Of a DNA stretch of 64,000 nt, positions 1 through 9,381 are shown piece by piece (position 1 is the first letter of the stretch; every line of letters begins with the position of its first letter). The stretch covers positions 1,945,501-2,009,500 of the forward strand of contig NC_013790.1 in the NCBI RefSeq assembly GCF_000024185.1, given 5' to 3'. The notes beneath the pieces were generated by a model, which saw only the letters and a list, made by a program, of their open reading frames with translations, searched no databases and was not told the DNA's origin. A program made the translations under genes and the position numbers. This DNA comes from Methanobrevibacter ruminantium M1. Lineage in GTDB: Archaea > Methanobacteriota > Methanobacteria > Methanobacteriales > Methanobacteriaceae.

Positions 1-93
1 TTTTACAAAATTTCCCACATTTGTAAATTTAATTGAAAAAAATATATTAAATTTTTACAAAATTTCCCACATTTGTAAATTTAATTGAAAAAA
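1..93. repeat. Tandem hairpin repeat, period 52 bp, two copies, cut by window edge
   Basis: A unit of about 41 bp beginning TTTTACAAAATTTCCCAC occurs at 1 and again at 53. Each copy holds an inverted repeat, TTTACAAA and TTTGTAAA, around a 10-base loop. The array may continue to the left of the window. It lies downstream of the minus-strand SpoIIM-like gene, so it could act as a double terminator. No spacer diversity suggests CRISPR. Confidence 0.7.
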
Positions 94-125
94 AAAGTAG
101 AAAAGGATAAAATTATAAAAGAATA

Positions 126-827
126 TTAAATCAGGCTTATCCCAAACAAGGAGCAAATCCAATATGCAAAAGGAATGGTAATATTTGCCTCAATGAATGC
201 TGCAATTATAAGAAGAATTACAGATACGCAAAGCAATATAAAAGATTCCTTAATTCTATGACCATGCTTTTTAAAAGAGGATTTAAATCTTTGTCCCACA
301 GTTATTTTAGCATCGCTAAAGTAAGGATCAAATATATCAGTATAGGAGTAATCAGGATATATCACATTATACAAGAAGTTCAGCACAAATGATAGAATCA
401 CAAATCCTCCTGTTGTTGCAATAATGATTGCTGAAATCTCAAATATTCCATGAGGAAGAGTTAAAAGAACATAGCGTGTCAATTCAAAGTTTGCACCATA
501 AAATCCAATAAATAATCCATTGTTTGCTAAAACGACAATTCCTAAAATAGCCCCAAGGGCAGATAATGCATATAGAATTATAGCCACTTCAACATTATTT
601 GCAAATAGGGACTTTGTTGATAAAGTCACAGTTCCATTTCTAATGTTTTCCTCAAAGGTATCAACCATAGGCTGAATGTATGGAGTTATCTGATCTGAAT
701 AGAAATATCCTACAAACATAGGAATAATGAAAATAAGAGCAGAAACGATTAAAAAGTATTTATTATGAGCAAATGCTAGTTTAATCTCCTCTTTAATCTT
801 ATTCTTGTAATATTTAAAGTCTTCCAT
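126..827 (-). CDS. SpoIIM-like (DUF95) integral membrane protein
   Basis: A 233-residue membrane protein. The N-terminal 25 residues are charged (MEDFKYYKNKIKEEIK), followed by a first membrane segment (about 26-45), an extracytoplasmic stretch, and then several hydrophobic helices. The central segment NNGLFIGFYGANFE...LPHGIFEISAIIIA is typical of the stage II sporulation protein M / DUF95 family, where a P-H-G-x-x-E motif sits at a membrane edge. The molecular role of archaeal members is unknown; they do not indicate sporulation. It appears monocistronic. The start follows a weak purine-rich stretch (GGTTGGATTAG) directly before ATG. Assignment to family is confident, function is not. Confidence 0.85.
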   Translation of the reverse strand: MEDFKYYKNKIKEEIKLAFAHNKYFLIVSALIFIIPMFVGYFYSDQITPYIQPMVDTFEENIRNGTVTLSTKSLFANNVEVAIILYALSALGAILGIVVLANNGLFIGFYGANFELTRYVLLTLPHGIFEISAIIIATTGGFVILSFVLNFLYNVIYPDYSYTDIFDPYFSDAKITVGQRFKSSFKKHGHRIKESFILLCVSVILLIIAAFIEANITIPFAYWICSLFGISLI

Positions 828-963
828 CTAATCCAACCCATATAACTAAAATATCAATATTAAAAATATCTTAAATTAAAAAAAAATCAACAAATGTTCT
901 AAATTCGAAATAAGAATTAGGATTGATAAAAATCAATCCAATAAAATTCCATTAATTAAGCCA

Positions 964-2055
964 TTAATCCAATAGAGATTCAGCAATATCTAAAGACTCT
1001 TCTTGTTTAACCTTCAAGTCTTCAAAGAAGTCTTTCATAAGCTCTGCTGTATGAACCTTACAATGTCCACACATCAATTCTCCATTTATGCATTCTTCCC
1101 TAATCTTATCCAACTCCTTATCATCATCAATCAGATGATAGACAAGCATCTCATAGATAACACATTCATCAGGCCTTCCGCCTAATTCCTTCTGTTCATC
1201 AAGTGTCTCTCTTCCTCCGGTCTTAGAAGATTTGACCTTTTTCTCTGCCTGCTTTGGAGTTTCATTCAAGTAAATTGCAGTATTCGGCTTGCTGCTTGAC
1301 ATCTTATCTCCTGTAAGGCCAGTTAGGAACCTGTGATAAGTGGAAGCTGGAGCTAAAAATCCATATTCCTCATTCATCTTAGCAGCAATGTCCCTTGTAA
1401 GCCTAAGATGAGGATCCTGGTCAACACCTACAGGTACAACAACCTGCTTAGGACCTCCAAACTCTTCAGTCTGAGGAAGCAAAATGTCTGCAACCTGCAC
1501 TAAAGGAACATATAAGTGTGCAATGTTTGTGCTTTCATTAAATCCATAGATGGCATGCATATTATTGAAATTAACCTTTTTAGCCAACTTAAATGTCAAG
1601 TCATTCAATGTCTTGTTTTGTGACTGTAGATAGACATTCACATTATCTGCAGTCAAGTCAAGGCCCAATGCAATGTAATTTTTTAAATATTCATTTATTG
1701 CAATGTCCTTTGCCTGATTGAAGCTTATTCCCCTTGCAGCATATGATTCCATATCTGCAATTGATAAGGATAAGCTTGCTCCTTTTTTAAAATACCAATT
1801 GAGCTGGTCTATAACCATCTTATGACCTATATGCATTTGGCCACTTGGCATCATACCAGTCATAACTGCAAAATCCTTGCCTCCATTGATTAAAGGAACT
1901 AACTTGTCAAAATCACGATGTCCAAAGATAACTCCCCTTTTCATAAGCCTTGCAGGATCTTCAATGCTATCCAAAACTTCTTCAAATTTTTTTATACCGA
2001 ATTGATTTACTAATTTATCATAATCTAGTGAAAATGATGCCCATGGATCAATCAA
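964..2055 (-). CDS. trpS: Tryptophanyl-tRNA synthetase, archaeal type
   Basis: A class Ic aminoacyl-tRNA synthetase of 363 residues that charges tRNA-Trp in the cytoplasm. The ATP-binding signature HIGH is literally present at residues 75-78 within GMMPSGQMHIGHKM, and the KMSKS loop appears as KMSSS near residue 250. The N-terminus IDPWASFSLDYDKLVNQFG and the phrase FGHRDFDKL are characteristic of archaeal/eukaryal TrpRS rather than TyrRS. Length matches the family. The start is TTG: AGGTG lies five bases upstream, and no in-frame ATG is better placed. A short spacer separates it from the SpoIIM-like gene downstream. Confidence 0.95.
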   Translation of the reverse strand: MIDPWASFSLDYDKLVNQFGIKKFEEVLDSIEDPARLMKRGVIFGHRDFDKLVPLINGGKDFAVMTGMMPSGQMHIGHKMVIDQLNWYFKKGASLSLSIADMESYAARGISFNQAKDIAINEYLKNYIALGLDLTADNVNVYLQSQNKTLNDLTFKLAKKVNFNNMHAIYGFNESTNIAHLYVPLVQVADILLPQTEEFGGPKQVVVPVGVDQDPHLRLTRDIAAKMNEEYGFLAPASTYHRFLTGLTGDKMSSSKPNTAIYLNETPKQAEKKVKSSKTGGRETLDEQKELGGRPDECVIYEMLVYHLIDDDKELDKIREECINGELMCGHCKVHTAELMKDFFEDLKVKQEESLDIAESLLD

Positions 2056-2291
2056 AAAATCACCTTAAAATATATCCTTTTCTTTAAATTAAATAATTGA
2101 TAAATATTATTATATGTTTATTGTGTTATGTGTTAAATTATTTGTTGTGTATTTAATTAAATTCATATGAAATTAATTACTATTTTTTACTGCATTAGAG
2201 TTTATGCTCTTAAAAATATATAACTTTATATTAAAAAAACATTGCCTTTAGAATTTTTCATTATTTGCATCTTCTAAAGAATGAAAGTTAT

Positions 2292-2807
2292 TTACGGACG
2301 TGTCCATTCAATATTATAATAAGTCACATCAAAGTCATCATCTACAACTGCAAGCAATAATTTCTTATTGACTCCATGTGAAACCCTTACATAGCTTGCA
2401 AAGTCTAAGACATTTACTTCATTTGCCTCATACAAGACCTTTACAAGAAAATCAGAGTGTGATTTGCCAGGGCCGGTTCCCCTTTCATATAATCTGAATT
2501 CAGAGCCGTATTTAAATCCTGTCTTTATAATATAGCCTCTATTTTTTAAATCCCTATAAACCAAGTATTTTCCATAAAGATCTTGGTCTTTTATCATGTC
2601 AATGATATAATCCAATTGACATTTTTCATCATCTTCATAAATATCCAAACGTCCGCTTTCCATTAGATAGGAAGCTTCCATAAGAGAAAGCTCTAAACAG
2701 TCTTCAGACAGTTTACCGAACTGGCTTTTTTGATTAAGTGAAATAGCTCTTTCGTTTCCTTCTCCAATTTTGACTGTAACTATTCCATCAGATAAATCTC
2801 CACGCAT
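2292..2807 (-). CDS. endA: tRNA-splicing endonuclease, archaeal homotetramer type
   Basis: A 171-residue protein that cuts bulge-helix-bulge introns from precursor tRNAs. The C-terminal nuclease half has the conserved run YLVYRDLKNRGYIIKTGFKYG, a Tyr in RLYERG, a His in KSHSDFLVKV and a Lys in GVNKKLLLAVVDDD, matching the Tyr/His/Lys catalytic triad of EndA. The protein ends in IEWTRP, as in many euryarchaeal homologues. Its size fits the single-domain alpha4 form. AGGTG sits six to seven bases before the ATG. It stands alone between AT-rich spacers. Confidence 0.95.
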   Translation of the reverse strand: MRGDLSDGIVTVKIGEGNERAISLNQKSQFGKLSEDCLELSLMEASYLMESGRLDIYEDDEKCQLDYIIDMIKDQDLYGKYLVYRDLKNRGYIIKTGFKYGSEFRLYERGTGPGKSHSDFLVKVLYEANEVNVLDFASYVRVSHGVNKKLLLAVVDDDFDVTYYNIEWTRP

Positions 2808-3040
2808 TTAAACACCTAATAAAATCTATAATAATAAAAGTTTAATTTGATAAATAATTTAAAAATAATTATTTTAGTTTAATTTGAAAATGAGTTATTA
2901 TAAATATAATTTTCATTCTTTTTATAATTATTTAATTAATAATTTAAATAAGTTTTGTGTATAATTCTAAAAAAGATGTTCATTGCAAATAAATAAAAGT
3001 TAATAAAAATAAGTTATATGATAAAAATATTGAAAAAAAA

Positions 3041-3096
3041 TAGTAGAATAGAAATAGTAGAATAGAAATAGTAGAATAGAAATAGCTGAATAGAAG
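3041..3096. repeat. Tandem 14-bp repeat, four copies
   Basis: TAGTAGAATAGAAA recurs exactly every 14 bp at 3041, 3055 and 3069, with a degenerate fourth copy at 3083. It lies in the 420-bp spacer between endA and the DtxR-type gene; nothing else is recognisable there. Confidence 0.75.
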
Positions 3097-3227
3097 TTAA
3101 AAATTAATAAATTTAAAAATTAATAAATAAAAGAAAAAATAAGTAAAATAGAAAATAACAGATTATCTAATTATAACTATTTATAAAAATATTATCTGCT
3201 AAGTTTCTAGAAAGATTTACAGTGGAA

Positions 3228-3881
3228 TCATTTACTGTGATAGAATAAAAAATTAGGGCTTTCAGATTCCTCTATTTTAACTTTGCTACCAACGGTGATG
3301 CCCACTCTAACACATTGGGCTAAAGCATCATCACTGCCTCTTATAAACAATACCTCACCCTCATCTCCTTTAGACAATTGTGAAATTGAGAAAAGATTAA
3401 AGTCCCTCTCTTCAATGTCATCAAAATCAAGGTGGTCATTCAAGCAATCTTCACAGCTTTCAAAGTTAAAGTCACATGCAGGGATGATATTATCATCTGG
3501 ACAAGTGTCTGGATGCTCCAGCATATGGCAGATAGCCCTTTCAGCCTCATCAGATAATGAATGTTCCATAGCGCATGCCTGAGCATGGAGGTTCTCATCC
3601 TTAATGTTTAAGACATCCTTCAAGAACTTTTCAAGGATTCTGTGTTTTCTTGTAATCTTTTGAGCAATCTTATTACCTTCAGCAGTTAAAAAAGCTCCCT
3701 TATAAGGGACATAGTCAATATATCCTATATCCTCTAATTTCTTAAGCATTTGAGTAACACTACCTGGAGCTATTCCTAATTCCTTTGATAAAGTGGTAGT
3801 GGATACATATGAATCTTTACTTCCAAATTTGTAGAGAGTTTCTAAATATTCTTCAATATTTTCACTAATTTCACGAGCCAT
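3228..3881 (-). CDS. DtxR/MntR-family metal-dependent regulator with frameshifted FeoA-like tail
   Basis: A 217-residue winged-helix repressor of the DtxR family. The N-terminal HTH (about 5-65, ISENIEEYLETLYKFG...LGIAPGSVTQMLKKLEDIGYIDY) is followed by the metal-binding dimerisation domain (about 70-140; conserved H, E and C residues in KHRILEKFLKDVLN, EHSLSDEAERAI and CDFNFESCEDCLNDH). An FeoA/SH3-like domain starts near 170. The start at 3881 is chosen because AGGTG lies seven bases upstream; ATG at 3935 would precede the HTH with a hydrophobic tail. The C-terminus is odd: it stops at FLFYHSK, while the next frame continues for about 24 residues (ITVNDSTVNLSRNLADNIF) to a stop at 3167-3169, exactly how FeoA domains end. 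Removing one base from the six-base homopolymer at 3247-3252 restores the full domain. Either a real truncation or a sequence error. Confidence 0.85.
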   Translation of the reverse strand: MAREISENIEEYLETLYKFGSKDSYVSTTTLSKELGIAPGSVTQMLKKLEDIGYIDYVPYKGAFLTAEGNKIAQKITRKHRILEKFLKDVLNIKDENLHAQACAMEHSLSDEAERAICHMLEHPDTCPDDNIIPACDFNFESCEDCLNDHLDFDDIEERDFNLFSISQLSKGDEGEVLFIRGSDDALAQCVRVGITVGSKVKIEESESPNFLFYHSK

Positions 3882-4022
3882 GAAGACACCTATTAAAACT
3901 ATAAAATTAAACAAAATATGTTTTTTATAATCCAAATTAAACCAATGAATCTTACAAATTTAATATAAAAAATATATTTGCAATGTTTAAAGTATATCTT
4001 ATATTATATTTAATTAAGTAAC

Positions 4023-4048
4023 TATATAAAGTTTTGGATAGCCTAAAC
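4023..4048 (-). promoter_or_regulatory. Putative DtxR-type operator and TATA box upstream of the regulator gene
   Basis: On the minus strand GTTTAGGCTATCCAAAAC (4048-4031), an imperfect palindrome, abuts a TATA-like TTTATATAG (4030-4022). The same order, operator then TATA, occurs at 17826-17801. This suggests autoregulation of the downstream DtxR-family gene. It is the weakest of four similar motifs in the window. Confidence 0.45.
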
Positions 4049-4127
4049 TTTTAAAGGATAAATAAAATCTTAAATTGGATTAAATTCGATAAAAAAAGAT
4101 AAAGACCCCAATTTAAATTAAAAAACA

Positions 4128-5935
4128 CTAGAATGGCAGATTGCGGAAGTTATAATCTTTCTTATTAGTTTTTGTATCCCAATTTTCAATATGGCCTAGG
4201 GTATTCCTGCTGCTTGTGGCATCTGCAGAGTACCAAGTGCCTCCCACATAAATCTGAGCCCATACATGCCCTGAACGAAGACCTGAACCAAAAACACAGT
4301 ACTTTGAATTGGAATATCTTGCTGGAATTCCAGATGCCCTGCAAAGAGCAACCACCAGATTAGCATGATCACAGCAGTTCCCAGACTTTGTCTTTAATGT
4401 TTTAGTGGCTCCCTTTCTTGTATTGTAATAATATTGATAATCCAAATTATCCCTTACATAATTATAGATGGCCACTGCCTTTTCAAAATTGGTCTTGTAC
4501 TTTTTAGTGATGGATTTTGCAGTGCTCTTTATTAGGCTGGTGACTGTGGCATATCCTCCGCCAGTGAGATATATCTTAGCTGAAGCAGAGCTTTTTACAT
4601 TCAAAAGCCTTTTGTATTGGCCTGAAGGATCTACAACATTCAAATCAGTGTAATTGCTTACTGGACCATAAACCCCATCGGTGTTGAAATAATAATTTAT
4701 TCTATATTCTCCCCTTTCCAAATCAATATTTATGGAAGCTGCACCTTTGGAATTAGTTGTTTTATTATATTCCTTTCCATCCACAATAAATCTTAGGGTG
4801 CGATTTGATAGAATCTTTCCATCAGCTCCCTTTAAGGTAACTGTGAATGTTGATTTTCTTAAAAGGGCATAGCAATTTGGCTGGGTGAAAGCCCTTTTAT
4901 AAACAGGAATATTCTTGCTTAAGCTAGATCCATAGTAATATACACGATTTGAAAAATTACAGGATATTGAATAGGTCTTTTGCTGATTTGGTAGTTTTAC
5001 CTTTGCAATACCCTCTGAATCTGTTGTTGCAGTATAATTCTTATTATCAATGCTTATAAGAACCTTCTGATTGGATACAGGCTCCCCGCAACTTGTAATC
5101 TTAAATGAAAAGTTCTCTCCAAGATAGCCATATGACTGTAATGAGCTGATTTCAGTGTCTTTATAAACGGATACTGTAGAAGATAAAGTGCTGGAAGGAT
5201 TATGATTTCCATCACCTTCAAATGAAGCATAAACAGTATATGGACCAGGATATGAGAAATCCATAAAAATATAAGCGATTCCATTTTCATCAGTTCGAAC
5301 GGTACCTCCAACGAATTCAATTGAAGAATCTATGTTAAAAATAAGATCAACATAAGGTATAGGATTTCCGTTGCCATCAACAAGCTTTATAAAATATTTT
5401 TCTTCAGTTCCGTTTACTTTTAAGTTTTTATCATTGAGCAAAATCAGACGAGAATCTTTTGAATTGGCTTTTTGATTAGAATTAGAATTAGAATTTGAAA
5501 TAGAATTAGAATTTAATTGATTGGAATTTAATTGATTGGAATTTAATTCATTAGAACTTAAACTATTAGAACTCAAATTATTTGAGCTTAATTTATTAAA
5601 ATGATTATTCTTTTCAATTTCCAGATTAAGGAATCCCCTTCTAAAATATCACTATAATCAACATAATTATTGGAATAATCATAATTATTTAGATTATTAA
5701 AATCATCAAAATTATTTAAATCTGCATATAAATCTGCATTTAAATCTAAATTAGAATCAATACCTAAATTAGAATCAATATCTAAATTAGAATCATCTAT
5801 AGAACTGTCTGCTGAAACAGAAGATATAGACAATAATAATATCAATAATGCTGATAAAAATAAAAGTTTAGTTCTAATATTAACACCAACTATCAAATTC
5901 TTAAAAGATTTATAAAAACTCCAAGTTCTAGACAT
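4128..5935 (-). pseudogene. Secreted transglutaminase-fold surface protein, split by a frameshift
   Basis: Two reading frames form one gene. The upstream piece (5588-5935, 115 codons) has a signal peptide (about residues 20-42, LLFLSALLILLLSISSVSA) and a D/N-rich segment. The downstream piece (4128-5576, 482 codons; its frame is open further upstream) has an N/S-rich linker, Ig-like domains (about 40-315) and a C-terminal transglutaminase core. Catalytic candidates in the downstream numbering are C401 (GNCCDH), H437 (SGHVWAQ) and D452 (SADAT). One extra base in the GGGG run (plus-strand C run 5635-5638) would join them as ...ILEGGFLNLEIEKNN... . The fold is that of the pseudomurein endoisopeptidases (PeiW/PeiP type) and of transglutaminase-like proteases, so cleavage or remodelling of wall peptide cross-links is plausible but unproven. 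Its neighbour at 6328 ends in a near-identical core. In the given sequence the catalytic part has no signal peptide. Confidence 0.8.
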
Positions 5936-6075
5936 TAAATAAAATTTAAAATTTTAACTAAATCATTGTTATTAATAAAATATTTAATAATTAATACTAT
6001 AAAAAATTATCCAAATAGAGAAAACAATATTATAAATTAAAAAAAAATAATAAAATCTAAAATCAAACAATAAAA

Positions 6076-6262
6076 GATTCAAAAACTGAATAAAAATAAA
6101 ACCTAAAATAGAACAAAAAAAAGATTCAAAAACTGAATAAAAATAAAACCTAAAATAGAACAAAAAAAAAGATTCAAAAACTGAATAAAAATAAAGCCTA
6201 AAATAGAACAAAAAAAAAGATTCAAAAACTGAATAAAAATAAAGCCTAAAAATCGAATAATA
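6076..6262. repeat. Tandem repeat of 47-48 bp, four copies
   Basis: GATTCAAAAACTGAATAAA starts at 6076, 6123, 6171 and 6219, each followed by AATAAARCCTAAAATAGAAC and a poly-A run whose length varies by one base. The repeat opens a spurious phenylalanine-rich frame on the minus strand at 5984-6211, which I do not annotate. Confidence 0.85.
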
Positions 6263-6279
6263 AAAGATTTAAAAAAATA

Positions 6280-6308
6280 AAAAAAAGTTTGATGGGGTTA
6301 AAAACCCC
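6280..6308 (-). terminator. Intrinsic-type terminator of the PMBR/transglutaminase gene
   Basis: GGGGTT (6294-6299), loop AAA, AACCCC (6303-6308) forms a compact hairpin about 20 bases after the stop at 6328, followed on the minus strand by CATCAAAC and a long T tract. Confidence 0.75.
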
Positions 6309-6327
6309 CTAAAAATAATTTTAAGCA

Positions 6328-9300
6328 CTAGAAAGGAACAGCAGCATACTGCTTCATACTATGATAGGAATTTGTATTCCAATTTACAATATTTCCTAAA
6401 CTATTTCTTACGCTAGTGGCATCTGCTGAATACCATACGCCATCAACAAGGATTTGAGCCCATACGTGTCCTGTAACCAATCCGCTGGAGAAGGTACATC
6501 CTTGAGCATGTGAATACCTTGCAGGAATGCCTGCTGCCCTACAAAGAGCAACAACCAAACTGGCTTGGTCCACACAATTACCAGATCCAGAGCTTAAGGT
6601 ACCGTCTGCACCTTTCCTACTGTCTGAATAATAGCTGTATGAAATGTCATCCCTTACAAAATTATATATTGCAAGAGCCTTGGTTGCAGTTGAATTCAAT
6701 CCTTTGGTTAGCTGAGCAGCAACATTCTTAATGTTTGTTGTGATTGTTGACTGGCCAGTACCTACCAAATAGGCTGAAAGGTTGCTGACAGTGTTCTTCT
6801 CATTCAATCCAACCTTGAATTGGTTCATATTAGCATTGATCTTGCTGTTGATTGTCACATTAGTTGCAACATCTGGAACAACACCGATAGCTGAGCTTTG
6901 GAAAGTACAATAGGTAGGCAAATAATTATTGGTCTTATAGAAAGCTAGAATCTTTGCAAATGCAAAGGTGTAAAGCTTGAATTCAGCCTTTCCTACAGAT
7001 TTTCCATTGCTGTTGTAGACTGTAGCGAAAGTTGGAGTAATCTTATCAGATTCCACAAATGAAATGACCCTATTGGTTAGGTTCATATATTGAGCCCTAT
7101 AGACTGTAGTGTCCAAATAATCTCCAGTAGAATTGCTGCTTGCAACGCTTTTAAGGGAGATATAATTAGAGTTGCTTGCATTTATATTATGAATGGCCTT
7201 AGCCATGACATAGGAGAATTGTGAAAGGGTCAATTGGGTGCCTGCAACTGTAACGGTATTAGGCAACGCCTTATTCTTTGTGACATAAGTCTTGACATTC
7301 TCAGCAGCTGTTTCAATGTCATTCAAGAAGAATCTGGAAGAGCTGTTTGAAATAGTTACTGTGTTTGTAAGCTTTGACGCCTTATAGGCTGATGTGCCTG
7401 CATATGAAGTAGTTATGGAATATTTGCCACCTGCTAAATTGAGGGTCAATGAAGCAACACCCTTTGAATTAGTGGTCCTAGTGTAGCTGGAACTTGAAAG
7501 GGCAAATGTAATCTTCTGGTTAGCCAAAGCATTACCGCTGCTATCAGTTAAAGTAACTGAATAGTCATCTCCTCTTATAACGGAAGTGCTTGCTGCCTTA
7601 AGGCTTGTAGCCTTAACGGTAACTGCAGGAGTTGAACTTCCAGATCCGCTGGAGTTTGAAGATCCGCTTGAACTGTTAGTGGAGCTTGAACTGTTAGTGG
7701 AACTGGAGCTATTGCTTGAGCTTGAACCATTGGACGCCTTGAATACAGAACTGTCAAAGCTGCAGTAATTAGGTAAATACTTATTGGTCTTATGGAAATC
7801 CAAAATCTTTGCAAATGCAAATGTGTAAAGGTTAAATCCTGCATTTCCTAAGGAAGCGCCATTGGCATTATAAACAGTACCATAAGCAGCAGGAACCTTA
7901 TTCTTGTCTATATAGTTATAGACCCTTTTGGATAAGTCCACATATTGGGCCTTATAGACTGTAGCGTTTAATGAATTGGAAGCTGATGCCCCATTATAGA
8001 TGCCGCTTGGAAGAGTTATGGCATTAGTATTATTGGAATTAAGATTTACAATGGCTTTTGACATCAAGTATGAAAACTCTGAGATTTTCAAGTTAGTTCC
8101 GCCAACGCTTACAGTTGTAGGCACTGCCTTATTCTTATTTACATAAGCCTTTAGGTTAGTGGCGGCAGCTTCTATTTTTGCAATGGAGAAAGTCTTGCTG
8201 TTTGTACTTGGATTTGTAACAGAGAGACTTACTGTTGAGCTTGAAGCCTTATAATTGGAAGAGCCGGCATAAGAGCAGACTATTGAATATTTTTTCCCTG
8301 CAGCTAAATTGATTGCAATTGAAGCCACACCATTTGAGTTTGTGGTTCTGCTGTAGGACTTGCCTGATATCTTTATGGCGACCTTTTGGTTTGCCAATCC
8401 CTTGCCGCTTCCATCAACCAAGGTAAATGAATAGCTATTTCCCTTAACGATTGAAGTTCCGCTAGGCTTTATGCTTGTATCTCCTTTTTGAACAGTAACA
8501 GTTGCTGATACCTTGGAAGAGAGATAATTTGCAGAGCCAGCATAGGATGCAGTCAAGGTAAATTTCTTACCTGCAGCCAAATTGATTGCAATTGAAGCCA
8601 CACCTTTAGAATCGGTGGTTCTGGTATAATTCTTTCCAAGGATATTTAAGGTCACCTTCTGACTGGATAATGCCTTTCCATTTCCATCAGTCAAGGTCAC
8701 TGAATAAGCATTTCCTTTTTTAACGGTTGATCCACCTGTATTGATTTTAGTGGACATTAAATTAACTGTCAAAGCTACAGATAGCTTTGATGAAGCATAG
8801 TTTTCAGTGCCTGCATATAAGCAAGCTATGTTATACTTTCCTTTGGCTAAATTAATGTTAATGGAAGCCACACCTTTAGAATCGGTGGTCCTAGTGTAAT
8901 TTTTGCCAAGGATGTTAAAAGTCACTTTCTGACTAGCTAAAACCTTACCATTACTATCAGTTAAAGTAACATAATATGGATTGCCCCTATAGACGGAGCT
9001 TCCACTGCCTTTAAGAGTGGTTTTAGTTTTAGTACTAGCTTGAAGAGAAGATGAAGACAATTGATTTTTAGAATCCTTTACAATTTCGGATTCTGTATCT
9101 TCATTATTATTAGTACTTAAAACTTCATTTTCGAAATTAACATTACTTGAACTAGCATTGTTAGAAAGATCTGAATCATCTGCAGCAATTGAACTAGATG
9201 CACTTGAACTAGCTACAGAATCATCTCCAGAGTTTGCTACTAAATAATCATTTGAAATGCTAGAATCTGATAAGTCACTTGAAGAACTTGCTTCATCAAT

Positions 9301-9381
9301 ATCAATAGCAGATACAGAGGATATTAATACAAATCCCATTAATAAAACTGCTAAAAGCAATGTAAGATTCTTAATTGAAAT
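6328..9381 (-). CDS. Secreted pseudomurein-binding transglutaminase-like surface protein
   Basis: A protein of about 1017 residues. In 1010-residue numbering from the TTG at 9360: signal peptide 1-18, S/D/N-rich segment to 110, three Ig-like repeats (about 112-200, 205-290, 296-383) sharing LGKNYTRTTDSKGVAS, two segments resembling pseudomurein-binding repeats (about 398-440 and 475-535; KNKAVPTTVSVGG, LYTFAFAKIL), a Ser/Asn linker (540-580), a fourth Ig-like repeat, two more PMBR-like segments (about 683-830), and a C-terminal transglutaminase core with C929 (GNCVDQ), H965 (GHVWAQ) and D980 (SADAT). The architecture implies anchoring to pseudomurein and action on its peptides. Start choice: GAGGTG at 9392-9387 is followed after five bases by ATT at 9381, identical in spacing to the GAGGTGAAAAAATG start of the gene at 17756; TTG at 9360 is 26 bases from the SD. 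I therefore favour an ATT start, with TTG as the conservative alternative. Confidence 0.85.
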   Translation of the reverse strand: MSIKNLTLLLAVLLMGFVLISSVSAIDIDEASSSSDLSDSSISNDYLVANSGDDSVASSSASSSIAADDSDLSNNASSSNVNFENEVLSTNNNEDTESEIVKDSKNQLSSSSLQASTKTKTTLKGSGSSVYRGNPYYVTLTDSNGKVLASQKVTFNILGKNYTRTTDSKGVASININLAKGKYNIACLYAGTENYASSKLSVALTVNLMSTKINTGGSTVKKGNAYSVTLTDGNGKALSSQKVTLNILGKNYTRTTDSKGVASIAINLAAGKKFTLTASYAGSANYLSSKVSATVTVQKGDTSIKPSGTSIVKGNSYSFTLVDGSGKGLANQKVAIKISGKSYSRTTNSNGVASIAINLAAGKKYSIVCSYAGSSNYKASSSTVSLSVTNPSTNSKTFSIAKIEAAATNLKAYVNKNKAVPTTVSVGGTNLKISEFSYLMSKAIVNLNSNNTNAITLPSGIYNGASASNSLNATVYKAQYVDLSKRVYNYIDKNKVPAAYGTVYNANGASLGNAGFNLYTFAFAKILDFHKTNKYLPNYCSFDSSVFKASNGSSSSNSSSSTNSSSSTNSSSGSSNSSGSGSSTPAVTVKATSLKAASTSVIRGDDYSVTLTDSSGNALANQKITFALSSSSYTRTTNSKGVASLTLNLAGGKYSITTSYAGTSAYKASKLTNTVTISNSSSRFFLNDIETAAENVKTYVTKNKALPNTVTVAGTQLTLSQFSYVMAKAIHNINASNSNYISLKSVASSNSTGDYLDTTVYRAQYMNLTNRVISFVESDKITPTFATVYNSNGKSVGKAEFKLYTFAFAKILAFYKTNNYLPTYCTFQSSAIGVVPDVATNVTINSKINANMNQFKVGLNEKNTVSNLSAYLVGTGQSTITTNIKNVAAQLTKGLNSTATKALAIYNFVRDDISYSYYSDSRKGADGTLSSGSGNCVDQASLVVALCRAAGIPARYSHAQGCTFSSGLVTGHVWAQILVDGVWYSADATSVRNSLGNIVNWNTNSYHSMKQYAAVPF

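Noticed and set aside
1-93. CRISPR array fragment
   Set aside because: Only two units, the gap of about 11 bases is too short for a spacer, and no cas gene is near.
1003-1185. Plus-strand frame opposite trpS
   Set aside because: Shadow of a clear conserved gene, no SD.
5984-6211. Minus-strand 75-residue Phe/Tyr-rich frame
   Set aside because: It is the translation of a 47-48 bp tandem repeat and has no SD.
7586-7768. Plus-strand frame rich in LELLVELE
   Set aside because: Antisense to the Ser/Asn-rich linker of the surface protein.
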